Shown: piece by piece, positions 1 through 5,052 of the stretch
How the letters are laid out: every line of letters starts with the position of its first letter
Numbering within the stretch: the first letter of the stretch is position 1
DNA from: Candidatus Omnitrophota bacterium
GTDB lineage: Bacteria; Omnitrophota; Gorgyraeia; Duberdicusellales; 4484-171
Direction: 5' to 3'
Assembly (NCBI GenBank): GCA_030601015.1
Contig: JAUVUO010000117.1
Span: forward strand, 1 to 5,052
DNA length: 5,052 bases
Program-made: the position numbers and the translations under genes
The notes under the pieces: model-generated
Told to the model about the DNA's origin: nothing
Databases searched by the model: none
What the model saw: the letters and a program-made list of their open reading frames with translations, nothing else

Positions 1-548
1 AAATCCAAAACAGCAAAATTTTTTATTTTACCAAAAGCCTTTAGTGCCTTAATAATTCTTAATAACGAAAAACACGCCGGCTCCAACGTAACCACATTTA
101 TTTTTAAACTGGTCAATATATCTCTAATCCTGCAAAGTTTATCCTCCTGTATTCCTACAAAAGATAGTTTCACCTTCTTTTCTTTTACGGCCTTAACATA
201 TTCATAATCCCATTCCAACTCACCTATCTTAAAAGGTATATACTTTTCTATCTCATAATTCAACGATGTTTCAATATCTTTTTTCTTCATCATCGGCATA
301 TCAAGAGGACGAAAAATGAAATCTCTATCCGATAAAGAAACATAAACTTTCTCTTCTTCAACGCCCGCATCCCTTAAAGTTTTATTTATTAAAGCCTCCC
401 ACCTGATATCCTCATTCACTAATCCGGCCTTTGCGTCATCCATAGAAGAAAGTTTATAAGTAGCTGACGAAAGTATATCTTTCCCTTGCACTACTACCGC
501 ACCCGCACTATTAGTTCCTAAATATAATCCTACTTTTTTCGATTTCAT
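1..548 (-). CDS. pilM: PilM-like type IV pilus assembly protein (N-terminal 182 residues, 3' end off window)
   Basis: PilM is an actin-fold, cytoplasmic ATP-binding protein that anchors the inner-membrane alignment subcomplex (PilN/PilO) of type IV pilus and related secretion machines. The frame is open from an ATG at 548 to the left edge. The N-terminus has the first phosphate-loop-like strand (VGLYLGTNSAG, residues 6-16). The family's most recognisable stretch is at about 78-107: an arginine-proline-leucine-aspartate-methionine-proline turn, then a helix and the segment EIEKYIPF (99-106) followed by the ELEWDYEYV strand (110-118). The last visible residues (NFAVLD, 177-182) look like the second phosphate strand. 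The usual aspartate of phosphate-1 (DIGTSS type) is replaced by LGTNS, a divergence known among PilM-like proteins. Full-length members are about 350 residues, so roughly half is present. The start abuts the upstream gene's TAG with no gap and has no clear Shine-Dalgarno, suggesting coupled translation. A GspL/competence-protein-A-like member of the same fold is the main alternative. Confidence 0.82.
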   Translation of the reverse strand, partial: MKSKKVGLYLGTNSAGAVVVQGKDILSSATYKLSSMDDAKAGLVNEDIRWEALINKTLRDAGVEEEKVYVSLSDRDFIFRPLDMPMMKKKDIETSLNYEIEKYIPFKIGELEWDYEYVKAVKEKKVKLSFVGIQEDKLCRIRDILTSLKINVVTLEPACFSLLRIIKALKAFGKIKNFAVLD

Positions 549-737
549 CTAATTTTTGTTACTACATTTTTTAAGCCAATCATCTATATAATCCCTATCA
601 AAACGCCATACTTTGCCTATCTTTATGCCAACTATTTTTTTCAAATGCAGCCAATTATAAATAGTCTGTTTCTTTAAACATAAATAATCCGCCAACTCAT
701 CAACATCCATCAACCTAGGTATTCTTTTCTTTTTCAT
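549..737 (-). CDS. Small excisionase-family helix-turn-helix DNA-binding protein
   Basis: This is a 62-residue protein of the MerR/excisionase-type winged helix family (HTH_17-like). Its core reads MDVDELADYL (residues 10-19), a recognition helix around QTIYNWL (24-30), then a basic hairpin wing with KIGKVWRFDRDYIDDWL (39-55), the pattern diagnostic of the family. Such proteins bind short DNA sites; in phages they direct excision, but chromosomal copies often act as small regulators. The frame can be extended upstream to a TTG at 771-773. I chose the ATG at 735-737 because that TTG is the first half of a TTGACA promoter box and the extension is low-complexity and lysine/asparagine rich. The neighbour downstream is pilM, with stop TAG at 549-551 immediately followed by its ATG, so the protein may regulate or be co-expressed with a pilus cluster. 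No integrase or attachment site is visible to support a phage role. Confidence 0.8.
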   Translation of the reverse strand: MKKKRIPRLMDVDELADYLCLKKQTIYNWLHLKKIVGIKIGKVWRFDRDYIDDWLKKCSNKN

Positions 738-743
738 ATCTCC

Positions 744-773
744 ATTATAGTTCTTTTTGTTTTTATATGTCAA
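744..773 (-). promoter_or_regulatory. Near-consensus sigma-70 promoter for the HTH-pilM unit
   Basis: On the minus strand a perfect TTGACA (768-773) is followed by exactly 18 bases and a perfect TATAAT (744-749). The upstream flank is strongly AT-rich (18% GC over 781-880), as for an UP-like element. The discriminator is GGAGAT (738-743), so the expected transcription start coincides with the A of the ATG at 737. This implies a leaderless mRNA; the GGAG would then lie in untranscribed DNA, and is in any case only two bases from the ATG. Confidence 0.68.
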
Positions 774-880
774 GCATAATTCATCATAACTTAACCTAAT
801 TACATACTTTCTATAATAAATTACTCTAATCTATCATAATATGTAAGAATTTAGAATACTGTAAATATTATTTTAATGAA

Positions 881-1000
881 GTATCCCGCAGCAAGGGATA
901 TCGAAAGTATTTTACCGGAGCAACATCCTCGCAGTAAGCTGATGTGGAATTAAACTCAAGGCCTTTTCGACTTCCTTTGGCCTTGCAGGGGCAACTCGGC
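881..1000. other. GC-rich structured intergenic block, possible dispersed repeat
   Basis: This 120-bp block is 50% GC by direct count, against 18% for the neighbouring 781-880. It contains a perfect 6-bp stem TATCCC/GGGATA (882-887 with 895-900) around the loop GCAGCAA, a 7-bp stem CAAGGCC/GGCCTTG (957-963 with 979-985) around a 15-base loop, and a small TTGC/GCAA hairpin at 983-994. On the minus strand a frame is open from 1014 to a TAA at 868-870 (48 codons) but has no ATG, GTG or TTG start, so I do not call it a gene. It lies between the end of lipA and the promoter of the HTH gene. It could be a REP-like or other multicopy intergenic repeat, or a structured transcript end for the lipA unit; no second copy is in the window. 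Confidence 0.45.
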
Positions 1001-1024
1001 TGAAATCTTTTTCTTCAAAAAAAA

Positions 1025-1873
1025 TTAAGTCTCATTGATTAAAAAATCAGCAGCCTTATACGATGAGCGGACATAAGAACCTGCTTTAACTTTTTTAAAT
1101 CCTAATTCTAAAGCTGTTTTTTTAAAAGAAATAAATTCATCCGGTTTTACATATTTTTTCACCTTGTAATGGTTTAAAGAAGGAGATAAATACTGCCCTA
1201 AGGTAAAAAAATCACAACCAACATTTACCAAATCTTTCATAACATTTATTACTTCCTCTTCTTTTTCTCCCAACCCAAGCATAATTCCGGATTTAGTATA
1301 AACTTTACTATTACTTTGTTTTACTCTTTCTAAAAGGTTAAGCGAACTTTTATAAACAGCACCCTTTCTAACATAAGGATACAATGAAGGAACTGTCTCT
1401 AAATTATGAGCGATAACATCGGCATTGCTGGTGCTAAGTTTACTTATCAAATCCTTTTTTCCTAAAAAATCCGGGACCAAAATTTCTACTTTTTTGAAAG
1501 ATCCCAAACTTTTAATTGATTCAACAGATGCTAAAAACATCCCTAACCCGCCATCATCTAAATCATCTCTGGTAGGTGAAGTTATAACAATATAATCCAA
1601 ACCCAAACATTTCACAGCTTCTTTTAATCTTATAGGCTCACTTTCATCTATAATTTCCGGCTTTCCTTTTTTAATCCCGCAAAAACTACAATCCCTAGTA
1701 CATATATCGCCTAAAATCATAAAAGTAGCTATCCCTAAACCGAAACACTCAGAAAGATTAGGGCACATAGATTCTTCACACACAGTATGTAATTTAAACT
1801 CTCTTAATGTTTTTTTCAATTTACCGCAATCCAAAAAATTAATCTTTTTATTAAGCCAAACCGGTTTTTTCAT
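1025..1873 (-). CDS. lipA: Lipoyl synthase (radical SAM)
   Basis: LipA inserts two sulfur atoms at C6 and C8 of the octanoyl chain attached to a lipoyl-domain lysine, completing de novo lipoylation in the cytoplasm. All family hallmarks are present (numbering from the ATG at 1871-1873). The auxiliary cluster motif CX4CX5C is at Cys32, Cys37 and Cys43. The radical SAM motif CX3CX2C (CTRDCSFC) is at Cys58, Cys62 and Cys65. TSPTRDDLDDGG follows at about 98-109, GQYLSPS in the C-terminal part, and the RSSY motif that ligates the auxiliary cluster is at 269-272. Length is 282 residues, close to the family norm. The frame can start two codons earlier at a TTG (1877-1879), but the ATG has a weak TTGGA Shine-Dalgarno at a better distance and gives the usual KKPVWL beginning. 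It lies downstream of the octanoyltransferase gene, which supplies its octanoylated substrate, with about 190 bp of structured leader between them. All catalytic residues are intact. Confidence 0.95.
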   Translation of the reverse strand: MKKPVWLNKKINFLDCGKLKKTLREFKLHTVCEESMCPNLSECFGLGIATFMILGDICTRDCSFCGIKKGKPEIIDESEPIRLKEAVKCLGLDYIVITSPTRDDLDDGGLGMFLASVESIKSLGSFKKVEILVPDFLGKKDLISKLSTSNADVIAHNLETVPSLYPYVRKGAVYKSSLNLLERVKQSNSKVYTKSGIMLGLGEKEEEVINVMKDLVNVGCDFFTLGQYLSPSLNHYKVKKYVKPDEFISFKKTALELGFKKVKAGSYVRSSYKAADFLINET

Positions 1874-1922
1874 TTTCAATTTCCAATATCCCGTTATTTT
1901 TAACCCCGCGCTCTTTTAATTC

Positions 1923-1994
1923 AAATAATGCAGTTAGCATTATTTTCCCGGAGGGCCGACTCCAAAATTTCCACGGGAAAATTTGGAAAAGTCG
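1923..1994 (-). promoter_or_regulatory. Overlapping stem-loops in the lipA leader
   Basis: Three inverted repeats compete for the same bases upstream of lipA. Repeat A is a perfect 9-bp stem AAATAATGC/GCATTATTT (1923-1931 with 1937-1945), loop AGTTA. Repeat B is a perfect 9-bp stem ATTTTCCCG/CGGGAAAAT (1942-1950 with 1974-1982) and overlaps both others. Repeat C is an 11-bp stem with one A-A mismatch (1962-1972 with 1976-1986), loop ACG on the plus strand, extended by CGACT/AGTCG (1957-1961 with 1990-1994) across a three-base bulge. Such switching could be a cis-regulatory leader, but the block could equally be a palindromic dispersed repeat. No known riboswitch consensus is recognisable. Confidence 0.42.
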
Positions 1995-2062
1995 AGCTTA
2001 CCTTAGAAAAATGCAAAGGTATTATTTTATACATCGCAATTTTTACATAACTGTTTCGTTTG

Positions 2063-2845
2063 TTATTCATTGAGTATATAGTTTTTTTTCAAATGCATTT
2101 TTCGGGTTAATATTTCCCCTGCTTTTACCGCTTCTTCTTGAAATAAACCTTGTTCAATGAAATCGATACAAAACACTTTTTTGAAACTTTCAGCTAAAGC
2201 ATTTCTTAAACCCCAATAATCTGTGCTTTTGCCTAACAGCGAGTTTAAACAATCTGTTTTAATTTTTAACTCTTTAACCCCTTTTACTGATCTTTCAATT
2301 AACCTGAAATCTATTTTTTGAGGTATACTTCCGTGTTGAAAGATAAGATTTCTTTTTCTTCTTTGAGCATTCCCCCCGATTTTTTTACCATTAACAGTTA
2401 AATCAAAAGGTTCGAAAGACGAAAAACAAAAATTCCCATATCTTTTTAAATATGAAGGCCCAATATCCTGAGCAAATTTTGCTTCTAAATTCAATCTGGA
2501 ATAAAACTCAATAATAAACGAACATAAACATTTATAAGAGTCCTTTACCTTAACCGGTAAATTTAGATCTTCTGACGAACAAATCATACTATAAGTTATT
2601 TCTTCATTATGCAATATTGCGGCACCCCCTGTGATTCTCTTGATAAACGGGATATTCTGATCTTTAATTAAAACTTTATCTGGATTTTGACCATACCCTA
2701 AGGTAAGAAAAGGTTCCTTCCAACCATAAATTCTTAAAGTCGGAATTTGATATTTTAAATAATTCTCGAATATAGCCTCATCAATAGCCATATTTAAAAA
2801 ACCATCATTTTTTTTATCAAGAATTAGCCGCCATTTTTTTTCCAT
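2063..2845 (-). CDS. lipM: LipM-like octanoyl-ACP:protein octanoyltransferase (LplA/BPL fold)
   Basis: This is a 260-residue member of the biotin/lipoate protein ligase catalytic-domain family (BPL_LplA_LipB). The acyl-binding signature RITGGAAILH is at residues 70-79, followed by EITYSM (82-87), the lysine motif NGKKIGGNAQRR (152-163) and HGSI (171-174). Lipoate-protein ligases that activate free lipoate with ATP share this fold, usually with a C-terminal accessory domain. This protein lacks that domain and has a cysteine (Cys140, in NFCFSSFEPFDL) where LipM enzymes carry their acyl-enzyme cysteine. With lipA immediately downstream I infer octanoyl transfer from acyl carrier protein to GcvH, the step that feeds LipA; a lipoate ligase is the alternative. 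The glycine decarboxylase gene upstream fits GcvH as the target. The ATG at 2843-2845 gives the expected beginning (KKWRLI, then NMAIDEAI), but has no Shine-Dalgarno close to it; a strong one sits about 58 bases upstream in front of a mini reading frame. Confidence 0.82.
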   Translation of the reverse strand: MEKKWRLILDKKNDGFLNMAIDEAIFENYLKYQIPTLRIYGWKEPFLTLGYGQNPDKVLIKDQNIPFIKRITGGAAILHNEEITYSMICSSEDLNLPVKVKDSYKCLCSFIIEFYSRLNLEAKFAQDIGPSYLKRYGNFCFSSFEPFDLTVNGKKIGGNAQRRKRNLIFQHGSIPQKIDFRLIERSVKGVKELKIKTDCLNSLLGKSTDYWGLRNALAESFKKVFCIDFIEQGLFQEEAVKAGEILTRKMHLKKNYILNE

Positions 2846-2861
2846 TTTATAATTTATTAAT

Positions 2862-2910
2862 TTAAGCCCTCACAATAATAGGAGTTGTTTCATTTTGCAT
2901 CAGCCTCCTT
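2862..2910 (-). promoter_or_regulatory. Perfect Shine-Dalgarno with mini reading frames upstream of the octanoyltransferase
   Basis: AAGGAGG (2904-2910) is a perfect ribosome-binding sequence. Two ATGs follow it. The first (2898-2900, spacing 3) opens a 12-codon frame MQNETTPIIVRA ending in TAA at 2862-2864. The second (2891-2893, a more normal spacing of 10) opens the 7-codon frame MKQLLLL ending in TGA at 2870-2872, and is in frame with the octanoyltransferase ATG 48 bases further on. No long gene uses the site. It may be a leader peptide coupled to the downstream gene, the start of a decayed gene, or a cut-off native start. Confidence 0.4.
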
Positions 2911-2916
2911 ATATAT

Positions 2917-2930
2917 GTTATAGATATAAC
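2917..2930. promoter_or_regulatory. 14-bp palindrome, possible operator
   Basis: GTTATAGATATAAC has perfect 6-bp arms (GTTATA/TATAAC) around a two-base centre, and lies just upstream of the AAGGAGG site on the minus strand, flanked by a CCCGGG. Its symmetry and its position before the octanoyltransferase leader fit a repressor site, but in AT-rich DNA such a palindrome can arise by chance. Confidence 0.28.
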
Positions 2931-3152
2931 CCGGGACTCAACTCTTTCCTAATTTGACAAAACTTTTCTCCAAATAAACATTTATCTTTTTGAAAGGATC
3001 TAAGACTACAAACCGATAAGTATATTGACTGGACAATGATATCTATACCCCTAAAGGCATAACTTATTTTTTCACTAAAACCCGCTTCTTAAAATATGCC
3101 GAGTATTGTCAAAAATATCTTCTGTGTTTTTAAAGATTTTTATTCCTCTCCC
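2918..3152 (-). pseudogene. Possible decayed reading frame of unknown function with a +1 frameshift
   Basis: The 2846-3202 interval has no intact gene. Within it, two stop-to-stop frames on the minus strand adjoin. The first runs from 3152 to a TAG at 3075-3077 and includes FKNTEDIFDNTRHILRSGF. The second continues as SEKISYAFRGIDIIVQ and ends in ELSPGLYL before a TAA at 2918-2920. Removing one T from the TTTT run at 3077-3080 would join them into about 77 codons ending just before the AAGGAGG site, as in an operon junction. No start codon is visible. The N-terminus, if there was one, would be at or beyond the left inverted repeat of the neighbouring cassette. I do not recognise the product, and chance open frames are a real alternative. 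Confidence 0.25.
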
Positions 3153-3179
3153 CTAAAAATATAAACAAATAAAATATTC

Positions 3180-3197
3180 ACCACAGAGTGCACAGAG
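3180..3197 (+). repeat. Left inverted repeat of the GxxExxY cassette
   Basis: ACCACAGAGTGCACAGAG matches the reverse complement of the repeat at 3574-3591 at 16 of 18 positions; only the two central bases differ (TG versus CT). The unit CACAGAG occurs twice in each arm. It lies 5 bp beyond the end of the GxxExxY pseudogene. Similar CACAGAG units are, from memory, often found beside GxxExxY genes in environmental genomes. Confidence 0.68.
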
Positions 3198-3202
3198 AAA
3201 AA

Positions 3203-3574
3203 CTAAAGCATAAAACGTTCTATTCCATTTTTCAATAATTTTACATTAAAGTTACTAAGCAAACCAACTTTTATCTTGGCTAATTTTATATAAGTTAGAA
3301 GCTGGGCTTTATGAATATCAGCTACATCTTCAACGCTTTTTAGCTCAAGAATAAGGTTTTCTTCAATTGACATATCTATTCGATAACCACAATCAAGACG
3401 TGTGCGTTTGTATTCTACCGGTAAGGAAACTTAAATTTTAAAATTTATCCCTGATAGACTTAGTTCTCTGGCAAGGCATTGTTCATAAGTTGATTCCAAT
3501 AATCCCGACCTCAACGATTTATGAACCTCTATCGCATAACCGATAACTTTTTCCGTTAATTCATTTATTTTCAC
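3203..3574 (-). pseudogene. GxxExxY-family protein, disrupted by an in-frame stop
   Basis: Reading from a GTG at 3572-3574 to a TAG at 3203-3205 gives 124 codons, the usual length of the GxxExxY family (TIGR04256-like small proteins of unknown biochemical role, thought to have a nuclease-like fold). The naming motif is intact as GLLESTYE (residues 24-31). Codon 48 is TAA (3431-3433). The frame then continues perfectly with VSLPVEYK, LDCGYRID, ELKSVED, AQLLTYIKL and GLLSNFNVKLL, all in the family order. In relatives the position before VPLPVEYK is often glutamine, so a single CAA to TAA change explains the break. Everything after it is still recognisable, so decay is recent, or the stop is read through. 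The gene sits between two CACAGAG inverted repeats, its GTG overlapping the right one. It splits the glycine decarboxylase gene from the lipoylation genes. Confidence 0.87.
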
Positions 3575-3591
3575 TCTGTGAGCTCTGTGGT
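3574..3591 (-). repeat. Right inverted repeat of the GxxExxY cassette
   Basis: On the minus strand this reads ACCACAGAGCTCACAGAG, the partner of the 3180-3197 arm. Its last base is the first base of the pseudogene's GTG start, and its AGAG may serve as that gene's ribosome-binding sequence. A short frame open on the minus strand from 3657 runs through the repeat and stops at a TGA (3571-3573) overlapping the GTG. I see nothing else in 3592-3663 between this repeat and the stop of gcvPB. Confidence 0.68.
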
Positions 3592-3663
3592 AAATTCTTT
3601 CCTGTTTTTATACAATTTTTCATAAAACTTTCGACACTCCCATATGCCGCTTTCAGATTAAAT

Positions 3664-5052
3664 TTATTTTTTGTCTTTCATCCATCTTACATTTGGCTTT
3701 CTGGCCGCATTAACTTCATCAACTCTCCTCAAAGGCGTAGTCAAAGGAGCATTTTTTAATTTTTCTAAAGATACATCTATCTCTTCATTTATTTTTATCA
3801 TTATTTGGATAAAATTATCTAAAGTTTCTTTACTCTCTGTTTCTGTCGGCTCTACCATCAAAGCCTCCTTAACAATCAAAGGGAAATACATAGTGGGAGG
3901 ATGGATTCTAAAATCAATCAGCCTTTTGGCAATATCTAAAGCAGAGGCTCCCCTTTCTTTTTGTTTTTCACAAGTAAACACTACCTCATGCATACAATCT
4001 TTACTGTAAGCTAATTCATAATATTTTTTTAATTTTTCTTTTATATACCTGGAATTCAATACAGAATTTTGAGCTACCCTAAGTAAACCATCTCCTCCTA
4101 ACCTCAATATATACGAGTAAGCCTTTACCAACACATTAAAATTTCCGTAAAAACTTCTTACTTTTCCTATTGAATTTTTTATTTCATAATCTAAATAAAA
4201 TTTATCATTTTTTTTATTCACTAAAGGGACCGGAAGAAAATCTTTTAAAATATCGCCTACACCTACGACACCCGCCCCCGGGCCTCCACAACCATGTGGA
4301 GTAGAAAATGTCTTATGAAAATTAAGATGTACCACATCAAAACCCATCAAAAAAGGTTTTACTATCCCTAAAAGAGGATTAAAATTAGCCCCATCATAAT
4401 AAAGCAAACCTCCTTTATCATGAATAATCTTACCTATCTCTAGAATATTTTCTTCAAATAACCCCAAAGTGTTAGGGTTAGTAAGCATTATGGCTGCGAC
4501 TTCATCATCAGCCAGGCTTCGCAATTTTTCGATATCAATAAGCCCTTCTGAGTTACTATTTACAACCACGGTATTATATCCGCACATAGAAGCCGTTGCC
4601 GGATTTGTACCATGGGCGCTATCAGGAATTATAACTTTACTTTTTTTATTACCCTTTAATTCATGAAACTTACGAATCATCAGCATTCCCGTAAACTCTC
4701 CTTGCGCACCGCTTGAAGGCTGAAAGGTAAACCTTTTCATACCTGTAATTTCACATAAGAGACATTCCAAATCATACAACAGCTCTAAAGCTCCTTGAGT
4801 CATATCTTCCCGCTGATAAGGATGTATAGAAGTAAATCCTTCCAAGCTTGCAATGGTCTCATTAATCTTAGGATTGTATTTCATCGTACATGACCCCAAC
4901 GGATAAAAATTTGTGTCTACACAAAAATTAAGTTTAGCTAAATTTGAATAATGTCTTACAATATCCAACTCCCCTAGGCTAGGTAAAGAGAGCTCATCTC
5001 TTAAATATTCTTGAGACAAAACATCCTGAGGTTCTATTAAAGGAGTACCCGG
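3664..5052 (-). CDS. gcvPB: Glycine dehydrogenase (decarboxylating) subunit 2, 5' end off window
   Basis: This is the PLP-binding subunit of the heterotetrameric P-protein of the glycine cleavage system. It decarboxylates glycine and passes the aminomethyl group to the lipoyl arm of GcvH. The frame stays open to the right edge: 462 residues are visible. The TTG at 5017-5019 is internal, because the 11 codons before it are also open and read as family sequence leading into LSQEYLRDE. Family motifs appear in order: NFYPLGSCTMKYNPKINE (about 48-65), HPYQ, QPSSGAQGE (111-119), DSAHGTNPATA (144-154), LTNPNTLG, YYDGANFNPLLG, then LNFHKTFSTPHG with the Schiff-base lysine at about 247, and MVEPTETESK near the C-terminus. 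Typical members have about 480-500 residues, so only some tens are missing. One oddity is Cys in HGCGGPG, where Gly is usual. The gcvPA subunit and gcvH/gcvT would be expected upstream, beyond the window. Confidence 0.95.
   Translation of the reverse strand, partial: PGTPLIEPQDVLSQEYLRDELSLPSLGELDIVRHYSNLAKLNFCVDTNFYPLGSCTMKYNPKINETIASLEGFTSIHPYQREDMTQGALELLYDLECLLCEITGMKRFTFQPSSGAQGEFTGMLMIRKFHELKGNKKSKVIIPDSAHGTNPATASMCGYNTVVVNSNSEGLIDIEKLRSLADDEVAAIMLTNPNTLGLFEENILEIGKIIHDKGGLLYYDGANFNPLLGIVKPFLMGFDVVHLNFHKTFSTPHGCGGPGAGVVGVGDILKDFLPVPLVNKKNDKFYLDYEIKNSIGKVRSFYGNFNVLVKAYSYILRLGGDGLLRVAQNSVLNSRYIKEKLKKYYELAYSKDCMHEVVFTCEKQKERGASALDIAKRLIDFRIHPPTMYFPLIVKEALMVEPTETESKETLDNFIQIMIKINEEIDVSLEKLKNAPLTTPLRRVDEVNAARKPNVRWMKDKK

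Noticed and set aside
800..846. TTACATA/TATGTAA inverted repeat
   Set aside because: Seven-base AT-only arms separated by over 30 bases in DNA of 18% GC are expected by chance.
881..1000. Glycine or other known riboswitch, given the glycine cleavage genes
   Set aside because: None of the conserved core of the glycine riboswitch is visible, and the block lies downstream of lipA rather than ahead of a gcv gene.
1000..1024. Rho-independent terminator after lipA (T-run on the minus strand just after the stop)
   Set aside because: The run of eight T is not preceded by a hairpin; the GC-rich stems lie after it rather than before it.
1877..1879. TTG as start of lipA
   Set aside because: Two codons downstream an ATG has better spacing from the only Shine-Dalgarno-like sequence.
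1908..2024. Short minus-strand frames between lipM and lipA, for example one starting MYKIIPLHFS and one starting MLTALFELKE that overlaps the lipA start
   Set aside because: They are 37 and 29 codons, lack ribosome-binding sites, and run through the inverted repeats in different frames, as expected for chance frames in palindromic DNA.
3671..4009. 112-codon open frame on the plus strand
   Set aside because: It lies entirely antisense to gcvPB, whose family motifs cover the same bases; the hypothetical product is low-complexity and hydrophobic/serine rich with no recognisable domain.
4469..4666. 65-codon open frame on the plus strand
   Set aside because: It is antisense to the PLP-domain core of gcvPB and shows no independent support.
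5017..5019. TTG as start of gcvPB
   Set aside because: The frame is open through the right edge and the upstream residues fit the family, which normally has some further residues at the N-terminus.

Overview
This is a compact, AT-rich bacterial window in which every gene I can support lies on the minus strand, so reading in the direction of transcription runs from high to low coordinates. The gene content is glycine decarboxylase P-protein subunit 2 (gcvPB, running off the right edge), a GxxExxY-family pseudogene in an inverted-repeat cassette, a LipM-like octanoyltransferase, lipoyl synthase (lipA), a small excisionase-type helix-turn-helix protein, and a PilM-like type IV pilus protein running off the left edge. 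No 16S or other taxonomic marker is present. Low GC, a two-subunit P-protein, lipoylation genes beside it and an adjacent pilM would fit an uncultivated lineage such as Candidatus Omnitrophota, but that is an impression, not a demonstration.

Right part (2063-5052): gcvPB encodes the C-terminal half-type subunit of the PLP-dependent glycine decarboxylase, whose substrate carrier is lipoylated GcvH. After about 0.8 kb, the octanoyltransferase gene follows. In between lies a roughly 0.4 kb unit bounded by 18-bp inverted repeats of the form ACCACAGAGnnCACAGAG, holding a GxxExxY gene broken by a single in-frame TAA. Next to it is a 0.3 kb stretch with a possible decayed, frameshifted reading frame, a 14-bp palindrome, and a perfect Shine-Dalgarno sequence that opens onto only very short reading frames.

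Middle (1025-2062): lipA is preceded by a leader of about 190 bp with three mutually exclusive inverted repeats. Octanoyltransferase plus LipA form the two-step de novo lipoylation route (octanoyl transfer to GcvH, then sulfur insertion), so this block can be read as the maintenance module for the glycine cleavage system next door.

Left part (1-1024): a 120-bp block of 50% GC sits beside 100 bp of 18% GC, and looks like a structured or dispersed repeat. A near-consensus sigma-70 promoter (TTGACA-18-TATAAT) then ends exactly six bases before the ATG of the helix-turn-helix gene, implying a leaderless transcript. That gene's stop codon directly abuts the pilM start, so both are probably one transcription unit separate from the glycine/lipoate block.

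I see no tRNA, rRNA, CRISPR array, intact transposase or convincing rho-independent terminator.
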